From Pseudomonadota bacterium (GTDB taxonomy: Bacteria; Desulfobacterota; Desulfovibrionia; Desulfovibrionales; Desulfovibrionaceae), in NCBI GenBank assembly GCA_023419375.1, contig JAEZYD010000059.1, positions 1-57,809 of the forward strand: 57,809 nucleotides of DNA. The letters run 5' to 3'. The notes under the pieces were generated by a model. The model searched no databases and had not been told where the DNA came from. It was given only the letters and a program-made list of their open reading frames with translations. The position numbers were made by a program, and so were the translations under genes. Positions 1-8,336 of the stretch are shown here, piece after piece. Each line of letters opens with the position of its first letter. Positions within the stretch are counted from its first letter, which is position 1.

Positions 1-16
1 CCCGCGGCCGGGGCGG

Positions 17-43
17 CCCCCCCCCCCCCCCCCCCCCCCCCCC
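17..43. repeat. 27-base poly-C tract
   Basis: An uninterrupted run of 27 C lies six bases beyond the fdhA stop codon, bordered by GC-only sequence at the very edge of the window. On the fdhA coding strand it is a G run. It may be a contig-end or sequencing artefact, or a real slippage-prone homopolymer between fdhA and the next gene of its operon; the sequence alone does not decide. Confidence 0.9.
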
Positions 44-49
44 GGCTCG

Positions 50-3000
50 TTAGCCTATTTCGGTCAGCTTGTCGGCCTTACGCAGATTGACGCAGCAGGC
101 CTTGGATTCAGGAATGGTGGTGTTGGGGTCAAACGCACTAACAGTCAGCCTGTTGGTGGAGTCGCCGCACTTGGGCGTTGTCCAGCCAAAGGCAAAGGGC
201 ATACCCACAAGGTGGATCGTTCTGCCCATAACCGTAAAGGGACGAATGCGCACCGTCACCATGGCGATGGCCTCGCAGGTACCGCGAATGCTTTCAAGAA
301 GGACGCCGTCGCCGTTCTTGATGCCCTTTTCCTTGGCCAGCTCCGGGCTCATTTCCACATAGAGCTGCGGCTCGGTTTCGAGCAGGTTGGGCACATTGCG
401 CGTTTCGCCGCCGCCGCACCAGTGTTCGGTGAGGCTGTAGGTGGTCAGCACATAGGGGTAGTTGGGATCAGCCGGAGGGGCGATCTTGTCCATATCGGAG
501 GTATGGAACTTGTACACCGGGCTGCTCAACTGCCGGGAGAACGGATGGCTGGCCAGAGGCGTTTCCGCAGGTTCGTAGTGTTCGGGGAAGGGGCCGTCGG
601 CAGGGCCGGGGCCAAAGAACTGAGCATGACCGTCCTTCACCATGATGAAGGGCAGCTTGCCGCCTTCATTGGCCATGGGCGGCCAGGGGCCGTCAGGCAC
701 GTCGCCCACCCACTTGGCGCCGTCCCATTCAATAACGGCCTTCTTGGGATTGAACGGCTTGCCGTTCACATCCACAGAAGCGCGGTTATACAGGATGCGG
801 CGGTTCACAGGCCAACACCACGACCAGTTCGGGTACAGGCCGATATTGGCCTGCATGGGGGTCTGGCTGGTATTGCGGCGTTTGGACTTGTTGCCTTCTT
901 CTTCAGTCCAGCTGCCTGTGTAGATCCAGTTGAGCGAAGAAGTGCTGCCGTCGTCCTTCAGCATGCCAAAGGCAGGCACGAGCTGGCCGCGTTTGTACTG
1001 TTTGTCGCCCACCTTGGCGTCAGTCCAGAAGAAGCCGTTGATGCGGCGTGACCACTCGGCGGCGTCATACTTGTCTGTCCAGTGCATCTTGAGCATGGCC
1101 TCGGGCAGCACACCGCCTTCGGTCTTGTACAGATCGCGGATCTGGTTAAACAGGGGCACAACGATGTCCGCAAAGTTGCGTGCTTCGCCGCCGGGCTTGA
1201 CGCCCTGGTCGAACCACTGCAACCAGCGGCCGCTGTTGCTGATGGTGCCTTCCTTTTCAATACGGTGAGCCGAGGGCAGCAAGAACACTTCAGTCTTGCA
1301 GGCCTTGGGGTCCACGCCGGGGCGCTTCCAGTTGTCCGTGGTTTCCGAATTATGCAGTTCGGAACAGACCAACCAGTCCAGCTTGTCCAGAGCAGCCCGC
1401 ATCTTGTTGGTATTGGGGAAGCTGTTCATGGGGTTCACGCCAAAGATGAAACCGCCGCGCATCTTGCCCTGATAGACCTTATCCATGGCAAACATGTACG
1501 AGCAGTCTTCACCCGGCTCCAGCTTGGGCAGCAGGCTATAGCAGAAGTCGTTTTCAGGCGTGGCTTCATCGCCAAACCAGCCCTTGAGCAGGCTCGCGAT
1601 ATACTTGGGCCTGTTGCCCCACCAGTTGGCGCTGTTGGGCAGCATGGTGACAGGGGTATTGGCCTTGTTGTAGTCGGCCAGAGTCTGCCACGGAGCCTGA
1701 GGCGTACCGTGATAGCCGGGCAGGTTGTTGTACAGCAGGGCATGGTCTGTGGAACCCTGCACATTGGGCTCGCCGCGCAGGGCGTTGATGCCGCCGCCAG
1801 CAATACCAATATTGCCCAGCAAAAGCTGGATCAGCGAAGAAAGGCGGATGTTCTGCACACCCACTGTGTGCTGTGTCCAGCCCAGAGCGTACATGATGGT
1901 TCCGGCCTTGTCCGGCGTACCTGTAGCGCAGAAGGCCTTGTAGACCTTGAGCAGATTTTCCTGCGAAACGCCCGTAACGTCAGAAACATTTTTGAGCGTG
2001 TAGCGGGAATAATGCTGGCGCATCATGTTGATGACGCAGCGCTCGTTCTGGAAGGTGGGGTCGATGAGAGGCCCACCGTCAGGTCCCTTTGCGAGAGCCC
2101 ACGAGGTTTTGTCATACTTGCGGGTTGCTGGATCATAGCCGCTGAAAAGGCCGTCGTTGAAAGCGTAATCCTTGCCCACCACAAAGGCGGCATTGGTGTA
2201 CTTTTCAACATAGTCCTTGAAGTACAGCTTGTTTTCCAGAATGTAGTTGAGCATGCCGCCCAGGAAGGGAATATCCGTTCCCGAACGCAGAGGCACGTGG
2301 AAGTCGCAACGGGCGGACGTGCGCGAGAACTTGGGGTCAACGTGCATAAGCACGGCCCCGTTGTCCTTGGCCCGCATGACCCACTTAAAGGCGACAGGAT
2401 GATGTTCAGCGGCATTGCTGCCGATAATAAGCACTGCATCGCTATTCTTGATATCGATCCAGTGGTTCGTCATAGCACCGCGTCCGAACGACTCTGCCAG
2501 AGCCGCAACAGTGGGGCTGTGTCAGACCCGCGCCTGGTGGTCCATATGGACAACACCCAGGCCGCGCAATGCTTGGTGAATGACTGCGCATTCTTCGTTG
2601 GAGGCGTGCGAGGTTCCCATCCAGAAGATGGTATCAAGCCGGTTGACCGTCTGCCCCTTGGCATTCTTGAGAATAAAATCTTTGTCGCGGGTGTCTTTAA
2701 CCCGTCGGGCGATCTGGGCCAAAGTCCAGTCCCAGTCTTTTTCCACCCAGTGATCGCTGTTGGGCGCGCGGTAAAGCGGCTTTTTCAGGCGGTGGTCATT
2801 GGTGTACATGCTGAAGAGCGCCGCGCCCTTGGCGCAGAGCGCACCTTCGTTAACGGGAAAGTCCGGGTCGCCCTCTGTGGAAACGAGCTTGCCGTCACGC
2901 ACGTAGGCTATGACCTGGCAGCAGACCGAACAGAAGGGGCAGACGCTGATGACTTCCTTGGCGCCTTCTATCTTGAGTTTTACGGCGTAAGCCTGGGCCT

Positions 3001-3088
3001 CGCCCAGGTCGAAGCCCAGCTGCCCCAATGTGAGGCAGAGAACTCCTGCACCGACGCCCTTGAGGAAACTCCTCCGGGTGCTTTTCAT
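50..3088 (-). CDS. fdhA: Formate dehydrogenase catalytic (alpha) subunit, selenocysteine-containing, Tat-exported
   Basis: Oxidises formate to CO2 at a Mo- or W-bis-molybdopterin site, probably in the periplasm. A twin-arginine signal (RRSFLK, residues 5-10) and hydrophobic stretch open the protein. C50, C53, C57 and C85 (CPFCSVC, then GALCAKG) fit the family's N-terminal [4Fe-4S] ligands. The frame is interrupted by TGA at 2522-2524, but the context reads V-(TGA)-H-S-P-T-V, then ESFGRGAMTNHW, which is the selenocysteine site of this family, so the product is one 1012-residue protein with Sec189. The length matches Desulfovibrio FdhA. The start is ATG with GGAG about 7 bases upstream. The gene ends close to the window edge, so electron-transfer partners (beta subunit, cytochrome) should lie beyond it. 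A gene finder unaware of Sec would split this into two ORFs. Confidence 0.95.
2489..2505 (-). promoter_or_regulatory. Putative bacterial SECIS hairpin for fdhA
   Basis: On the mRNA strand, 16 bases after the TGA, CGGCUCU pairs with AGAGUCG (seven pairs including one G-U) around a GGC loop. A short hairpin at this distance inside the coding region is what SelB needs to direct Sec insertion in bacteria. The loop is G-rich as in known examples. The identification rests on position and fold, not on an alignment. Confidence 0.7.
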
Positions 3089-3194
3089 GATGACACTCCT
3101 TTTTTAGGCCAATCACGCAACGCAAGGTCAGAACTCCTGCGTTGAACAAGACGCCTCTGAACTGCGTCAATTAACAAGATGGAGATTTGTTTTC

Positions 3195-3223
3195 ACCATA
3201 GTTGAAAAAACGTGATATCGCAA
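3195..3223 (-). promoter_or_regulatory. Candidate sigma-70 type promoter of fdhA
   Basis: On the minus strand TTGCGA and TATGGT are separated by 17 bases, a little over 100 bases upstream of the fdhA start. The gap 3089-3448 is AT-rich compared with the genes and holds this candidate plus a possible GGTG/CACC inverted repeat near 3304-3317. No gene is seen in it. Confidence 0.4.
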
Positions 3224-3448
3224 GATACTTACATTTTTTTAAAGGGAACCGACCCTGTTTGTGACCGTTTTCCCAATGATATAATTTTGCATGCCATTTC
3301 ACGGTGATGGAACACCATAATTGATAGAATTGCACACACAAACAGCATCAACTGGGCGATATTTTTTCTCTTGCTACCACTGAAATAATTATACTTTTTT
3401 CTTAAAAAATTACGTCCGCTCCTCGCTTATTGGTGATTCTATCGCACT

Positions 3449-3481
3449 AAAAAAGGCCCCGAAAAAAATTTCGGAGCCTTT
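3449..3481 (-). terminator. Rho-independent terminator after the FmdE fusion gene
   Basis: On the minus strand AAAGGCTCCGAAA pairs with TTTCGGGGCCTTT and a T run follows. It lies 40 bases beyond the stop of the gene ending at 3522 and separates that unit from fdhA. Its stem is nearly the same as that of the terminator at 12869-12900. Confidence 0.85.
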
Positions 3482-3521
3482 GCAAAAAAGACCTGTTCGC
3501 TTTTGCGCATTGAGCGCAGTC

Positions 3522-5219
3522 TTATTTACCGAACCAGCACTTGGGATAGGTGCAGGTGTGGCATGCCAGGCAGTAGCCGCCCTCGCCCATGCGGGCAGCC
3601 TCGGCGCGGGTCAGGCCACGGCCTGCCAGCATGCGCGGCAGCACCAGATCAAGGAAGGTTGTTTTAAAATACAGGGCGCAGGCGGGCACGCCCAGCACCT
3701 GCATATCGCCCTGAGGGCCGGGGATGCGGCCCATGAGGCTCATGGTGCCGGGCAGGAAGGGCACGCCGTGCAGCACGTCTGTGAGGCCTGCTTCCACAAG
3801 GGCCTGACGGGTCACATCGTCCGGGTCAACCGAAAGGCCGCCCGTGGTGATCAGCAGATCGACCCCGGCCTCGCGCATGGCGGCCACGGAGGCCTGCATC
3901 ATGGCTTTGTCGTCCGGTACGATGTCCGTGCGCACCACTGTGCAGTCCAGCATGCTGACCTTGGCGGTGATGACAGGGATGAACTTGTCTTCAATAATCC
4001 CCTGAAAAACTTCGGTTCCGGTCACAAGAATGCCCACGCGGGCCTTGCGCAGGGGCAACACGCGGAACAGAGGCCCGCCTTCCAGCGCTTCCAGCGCCTG
4101 ACCAAGCCGCTCGCGCGTAATGTGGAGCGGAATGGCGCGGGTGCCGCAAAGCGGGCCGCCCTGCTTGACCAGTGTTCCATCCTGACGCGAGGCCACCATG
4201 ACCTCGGGCACCAGATTGAACCGCGTCATGCGTTCCACATCCACGCAAAAAAGCCCGTTACAGGCAGCCTTGAAGTCAATTTTGCCTTCATGGGGCGGCA
4301 ATTCGTAGATAACGCCTTCGCCAGCCATGCGGCGCGCAAAAATTTCCGCCACTTCATTTTCATGCACCAAGGCACGGGGATCATCAGGGGAGACCTGCGC
4401 GCTGACCGGGGCGTCATCATCTGTAATGGCCACATGGAAGCGGCCCATCTGCTGCAAGCGGCAGATATCACCCACAGAAATGCGCTGCCCGGCCTTGAAT
4501 TCCGGCCCCTTGAACTGACCGGGATCAATGCGGGTCATGTCGTGGGCCACGGTTTTGCCCACGGCTTCTTCCACAGGCACAACACGAACGCCCGTTGCGG
4601 CCTTGTGGTGCTCTGCGGCAAGGGCCTGACAATCTTCCTTAAGCTCGCGCCGCGCCAGCACATAGGGGGCTTCGCCCTGACAGCCACGGCACACGGGGCC
4701 GTCTTCCACCGGATAGGCCTCGCCGCACACAGGGCAGCACAGGATGCGCGTCATGTGCTTGTGGCCCATAAAACGCCGCTTGACCGTGATGGGCTCCACC
4801 TTGCAGATGCTGTCGCCCGCGGCTTCAATTTCTGATTCCAGCAGGTCGATATCCTGATCTTTTTTGGCCTTTTCCTTAAAGAACCAGGCCTTGAGTTCGG
4901 GATAGGCGGCCATCTTTACCGGATCCAGGCTCACGCGCACGCCCTCGCCCGTGTGCTTGTCAAACAGCGACACAGCGTAGCGGCCCAGATTGTGAATCTT
5001 CATCCAGTTGTTGCCGATGCTGCACAGGGTGAGCAACTGCACCGCGTCAGGCAGGCACTTGCCCGATTCCACCACGGCCTCAAACAGCGTGCCCTCGGGC
5101 AGATGGCGCTTGGCAAGCTCCACCATATAACCGCCCACAAGCAGGCCCGGTGCGGCATAGCCGTGAAAATTCTCGGCAAGGCGATGAAATTCCTTAAACG
5201 TGTAAGCCCCAATATCCAT
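3522..5219 (-). CDS. FmdE domain / molybdopterin-binding (MoeA/MogA-like) fusion protein
   Basis: 565 residues. The N-terminal ~180 residues resemble FmdE (YAAPGLLVGGYMVELA, then LCSIGNNWMKI), a family linked to formylmethanofuran and formate dehydrogenases. A zinc-ribbon-like stretch follows (CCPVCGEAYPVEDG, CRGCQG, residues ~160-180). The C-terminal half resembles a molybdopterin-binding domain, with ILVTGTEV and the TTGGLSVDPDD motif. The last ~20 residues are cysteine-rich (CLACHTCTYPKCWFGK), which could bind metal or a cluster. The start is ATG with GGAG upstream. Its place between fdhA and mobA fits a role in delivering or inserting Mo/W cofactor into formate dehydrogenase; that role is inference. 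Confidence 0.8.
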   Translation of the reverse strand: MDIGAYTFKEFHRLAENFHGYAAPGLLVGGYMVELAKRHLPEGTLFEAVVESGKCLPDAVQLLTLCSIGNNWMKIHNLGRYAVSLFDKHTGEGVRVSLDPVKMAAYPELKAWFFKEKAKKDQDIDLLESEIEAAGDSICKVEPITVKRRFMGHKHMTRILCCPVCGEAYPVEDGPVCRGCQGEAPYVLARRELKEDCQALAAEHHKAATGVRVVPVEEAVGKTVAHDMTRIDPGQFKGPEFKAGQRISVGDICRLQQMGRFHVAITDDDAPVSAQVSPDDPRALVHENEVAEIFARRMAGEGVIYELPPHEGKIDFKAACNGLFCVDVERMTRFNLVPEVMVASRQDGTLVKQGGPLCGTRAIPLHITRERLGQALEALEGGPLFRVLPLRKARVGILVTGTEVFQGIIEDKFIPVITAKVSMLDCTVVRTDIVPDDKAMMQASVAAMREAGVDLLITTGGLSVDPDDVTRQALVEAGLTDVLHGVPFLPGTMSLMGRIPGPQGDMQVLGVPACALYFKTTFLDLVLPRMLAGRGLTRAEAARMGEGGYCLACHTCTYPKCWFGK

Positions 5220-5404
5220 GTTTGCTCCAAATCACCGCAGCCGGCTGAATAAAGCCATTGCTCCGGCAGTGTTTTCACGCGCGTTTTCTCCGCTCGCCCG
5301 GGCAGACGCGCAGCCGCGGCGGGTAGCAAATATTGGTTGGCGACAGCTCAGCTTCCGCCGGATAATCACGATTACTTAGATGACCGTGAACTGACAGAGA
5401 GAGA

Positions 5405-6028
5405 CTAATGGGAAGCGCTCAGAATATCCAGCGCCCTTTGCAGGTCATCGGGGCGGTTCAGATTGAAAAACGGACGTGCTTCTTCCGGGCCATAGGGCAA
5501 ACGGCACTGCCGCTCAAGTGGCACGACCCTGTTGAGCCTGCCCCCGTGAAAGGCCAGCGAATCTTCAAACCAGGGCAGCGCCGCTGTTTCGTAAACGGCG
5601 GAAAGAGCCTCGGGTCTGCCGCTGGCAGCATCCATATAGAGCGTGGCAAGGGTATCTGCCGGGGCGGCAGCGCGGGCGGCAAGCAGGGTGCGCAGGGTGG
5701 GCGCATCCATAAAAGGCATGTCGCAGGAAAGTGCCAGCACGGCAGAAAATCCCTGCACCTGCGCCGTGCGCAGGGCCGCAACCACCCCCGCTACGGGGCC
5801 GCAGTCGTTTTTTTCATCAAAAATGCACTCATACCCGGATCGGGGAAGCCCCGGCCTGCACGACACCCAGCACTGCGGCAGCAAGGCGGCCAGCAGCGTG
5901 TGCGTGCGGGCCAGCAGATCGGGATTGTCCGAGCCGTAGACCCGCAGCAGCGCCTTGTCGCGGCCCATGCGCGAGGAAAGCCCCCCCGCAAGCACCACGC
6001 CCGCCACACGGCCCCGCAATGTATCCAT
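5405..6028 (-). CDS. mobA: Molybdenum cofactor guanylyltransferase
   Basis: 207 residues. MobA attaches GMP to Mo-molybdopterin to make the guanine dinucleotide cofactor used by DMSO-reductase-family enzymes such as FdhA. The nucleotide-binding motif LAGGLSSRMGRDKALL is near the N-terminus, and the conserved ALSCDMPFMD motif is central. Two ATGs stand in tandem (6031 and 6028); GGAGG is 1 base before the first and 4 before the second, so the second was chosen, a difference of one residue. It is upstream of the FmdE fusion gene on the same strand, with about 185 bases between, so co-transcription is possible but not certain. A much longer upstream frame exists but lacks MobA character. Confidence 0.9.
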   Translation of the reverse strand: MDTLRGRVAGVVLAGGLSSRMGRDKALLRVYGSDNPDLLARTHTLLAALLPQCWVSCRPGLPRSGYECIFDEKNDCGPVAGVVAALRTAQVQGFSAVLALSCDMPFMDAPTLRTLLAARAAAPADTLATLYMDAASGRPEALSAVYETAALPWFEDSLAFHGGRLNRVVPLERQCRLPYGPEEARPFFNLNRPDDLQRALDILSASH

Positions 6029-6163
6029 CATGCCTCCTGCCCGGCCTGTTGTTCCGCCCTGTGATATCGCGCCTTTGTGTTCCGCGCACAATGGGCAATG
6101 CTGGGGAGGGCTGAACGCCCTGGTCTTTTTGCACCCTGCACTCCCCTGTGATAGGGTTTGGCG

Positions 6164-6781
6164 ATGATGCACCAACAGCCCCCTGCACCGCAAGCCTGCC
6201 TGAGCGAGTCGGAAATCATTGATTTCCGCTCTGCACCAGTGCAGCGCAAAGCCGCCAGCCTTACCGCGCACTGCGCATCTGAACTGGAACTCATTGAAAA
6301 AACTTTTATCTTTGTGCGCGACAGTATTGCTCACTCGGTGGACTGCGGCGGCACTGCTGTCACGTGCAGTGCATCGGAAGTTCTGCATGTGGGCCAGGGC
6401 CTGTGTTATGCCAAGGCCCATCTTCTGGCGGCATTGCTGCGCGCCAACGGCATTGCCGCAGGATTCTGCTACCAGTTGCTGGGTTTTGAAGACAAGCACG
6501 ATCCCCACCGGGTACTGCACGGCCTCAACGCCGTGTGGATCAGCGAGCGGCAGACCTGGCGACGGTTGGACGCGCGGGGCAACAAGCCCGGCGTTGATGC
6601 GCAGTTCTTGTCAAACGGCCTGGAGCAACTGGCCTTTACCGTGCATCCCCAGTGCGGCGAGGTGGACTATCCCCATATTTTTGCAGAGCCGGACCCCGGC
6701 GTGATTCTGGCCCTGCGCAGCCACAGCACCATTGCCCAACTGCTGCCCCGCCTGCCGCAGCAGCTTGCCTGCCCTGTTTGA
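6164..6781 (+). CDS. Transglutaminase-like domain protein
   Basis: 205 residues, no signal peptide or membrane segment seen. The segment GLCYAKAHLLAALLRANGI carries the expected catalytic Cys, followed by a His in RVLHGLNAVW and an Asp in RRLDARGNK. This is the Cys-His-Asp order of the transglutaminase/protease-like superfamily (PF01841 type). Start chosen at ATG-ATG with AGGG 7 bases upstream; a TTG two codons earlier is less likely. It is divergent from mobA. The substrate is unknown; family members are often proteases or amide-bond enzymes. Confidence 0.75.
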   Translation: MMHQQPPAPQACLSESEIIDFRSAPVQRKAASLTAHCASELELIEKTFIFVRDSIAHSVDCGGTAVTCSASEVLHVGQGLCYAKAHLLAALLRANGIAAGFCYQLLGFEDKHDPHRVLHGLNAVWISERQTWRRLDARGNKPGVDAQFLSNGLEQLAFTVHPQCGEVDYPHIFAEPDPGVILALRSHSTIAQLLPRLPQQLACPV

Positions 6782-6888
6782 CGCCTCGGCCCAACGCATG
6801 CTGCCCCCCTGCATGCAGCGTCCCGGTCATCCGTGTTCCATACCGCAACTACACCAACTGCTTGCGACCAATGAGCCCCCGAGGCACG

Positions 6889-6917
6889 TTGTGCCGCAGG
6901 CCAGCATCTGCTATGCT
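6889..6917 (+). promoter_or_regulatory. Candidate promoter of the cvpA-mazG-lipoprotein-GT operon
   Basis: TTGTGC and TATGCT are separated by 17 bases, with an extended TGC before the -10 element, about 90 bases upstream of cvpA. This is sequence pattern only. Confidence 0.45.
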
Positions 6918-7005
6918 CTGCCCCGCCGCAGGTCAAAGGCCTCGGCGCGAAAGCCTTCCCGGCAACGGCCCGCCACGCGGGCGACACAGCCGCAACGGAG
7001 AACGC

Positions 7006-7494
7006 ATGGGTCAGGACATTTTCGACCTTATCATAGTGCTTATACTGGTATTTTTTGGCACGCGGGGCTTTATCCACGGTTTTGTGGGCGAAGTTGCCGG
7101 GCTTATTTCGCTGCTGGGCGGCTTCTGGGCCGCGCACCATTACCACCCCCTGCTTGCGCCGCGCCTCACGCTTATCACCGATCCTTCATGGCGCATCATT
7201 GCGGCATACGTGCTCATCTTTCTGGGCGTCATCATTTCGGTGGCCATTATTGCGCGCATCCTGCAAAAAATACTTTCCTTCTCCTTTGTGTCGTGGGCAG
7301 ACAAACTGGCTGGCGGCATGCTCGGCCTTGCCAAGGGCGTCCTGCTCTGCTCGCTGGCCCTGCTGTTTCTGCAAAAATTTTTCGCGGGCGCGCCCTTCAT
7401 GCAGCATTCGCGCGCACTGCCCTACTTCAACGCGCTCATGACCCAGGTACACGGCTGGCTGCCGCCTGACCTCACCGCCCGCCTGGGCATTTAA
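7006..7494 (+). CDS. CvpA family inner-membrane protein
   Basis: 162 residues with about four membrane segments: residues ~5-22, ~27-45, ~63-85 and ~100-118. The opening FDLIIVLILVFFGTRGFIHGFVGEVAGL is typical of the CvpA/colicin V production family, whose members are linked to envelope homeostasis and, in some bacteria, purine metabolism. The start is ATG with GGAG 5 bases upstream. A longer frame to the left is not supported. It is the first gene of a plus-strand series with mazG 30 bases downstream. Confidence 0.8.
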   Translation: MGQDIFDLIIVLILVFFGTRGFIHGFVGEVAGLISLLGGFWAAHHYHPLLAPRLTLITDPSWRIIAAYVLIFLGVIISVAIIARILQKILSFSFVSWADKLAGGMLGLAKGVLLCSLALLFLQKFFAGAPFMQHSRALPYFNALMTQVHGWLPPDLTARLGI

Positions 7495-7524
7495 CTGCCA
7501 GAATTACCAAGGAAACACGCAATC

Positions 7525-8325
7525 ATGGAAAAGACCGCCCTCGAAGAATTGCAGCTCATCATAGACAAGCTCACCGCTCCCGACGGCTGCCCATGGGACA
7601 AGGAACAGACCCCGGAAAGCCTTGCCGAATACGTTATTGAAGAAAGCCATGAGCTTGTGAGCGCCATCCGCTCCGGCAATGTGGCCGACATCCGCGAAGA
7701 ACTGGGCGATGTGGCCTTTTTGCTGCTTTTTGTGGCGCGCCTGTATGAAAAGCAGGGACAGTTCAACCTTGATGATGCCCTTAACAACAACAGGGCCAAG
7801 ATGATCCGCCGCCACCCCCACGTGTTCAGCAACACGGTTTTTGACAGCCTTGAAGAACAGCTCAAAGCCTGGGAAAAAATCAAGCGCGCCGAGCATACTG
7901 ATGACGAAGGCAAGCCCAAGGGCCTGTTTGACAGCCTGCCCGAGAGCCTGCCCCCGCTCGCCAAGGCCTACCGCATCAACTCCAAGGCGGCCCGCGTGGG
8001 CTTTACCTGGCAGGAAGATGAAGAGGTGGAGCAGCAGGTGGAAGCCGAGTGGCTGGAGTGGCTGGACGCCTCCGCTGGCGGCGATCAGGATGCCCAGAAG
8101 CACGAACTGGGCGATCTGCTGTTCAGCATTGCGGAGCTTGGCCGCCGCAAGGGCATCAAGGCCAGTGAAGCCCTGGACTACGCCAACCGCCGCTTTCTCA
8201 AGCGTTTTGCCCGCATGGAAGAAATCGCCCGCGAGCAGAACATTGATTTTTCGGCCCTGACCCTTGATGAAAAGGATGAGCTGTGGAACACAGCCAAGGC
8301 CGAGGAAACCGCGGCAAAGGCCTGA
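7525..8325 (+). CDS. mazG: Nucleoside triphosphate pyrophosphohydrolase
   Basis: 266 residues, the usual length for two-domain MazG. It hydrolyses (d)NTPs to monophosphate and pyrophosphate and so clears abnormal nucleotides. The first domain shows CPWDKEQTPESL, then EESHEL and REELGDV, the EExxE and ExxD-type metal ligands. A second MazG domain carries HELGDLLFSIAELGR near residue 190. It lies between cvpA and the lipoprotein gene; the lipoprotein starts 11 bases after its stop. Confidence 0.92.
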   Translation: MEKTALEELQLIIDKLTAPDGCPWDKEQTPESLAEYVIEESHELVSAIRSGNVADIREELGDVAFLLLFVARLYEKQGQFNLDDALNNNRAKMIRRHPHVFSNTVFDSLEEQLKAWEKIKRAEHTDDEGKPKGLFDSLPESLPPLAKAYRINSKAARVGFTWQEDEEVEQQVEAEWLEWLDASAGGDQDAQKHELGDLLFSIAELGRRKGIKASEALDYANRRFLKRFARMEEIAREQNIDFSALTLDEKDELWNTAKAEETAAKA

Positions 8326-8336
8326 CGGTCGCAACC

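Noticed and set aside
1082..3145. 687-codon open frame on the plus strand opposite fdhA
   Set aside because: It is the antisense shadow of a GC-rich gene. The translation has no family character and the minus strand encodes an obvious formate dehydrogenase.
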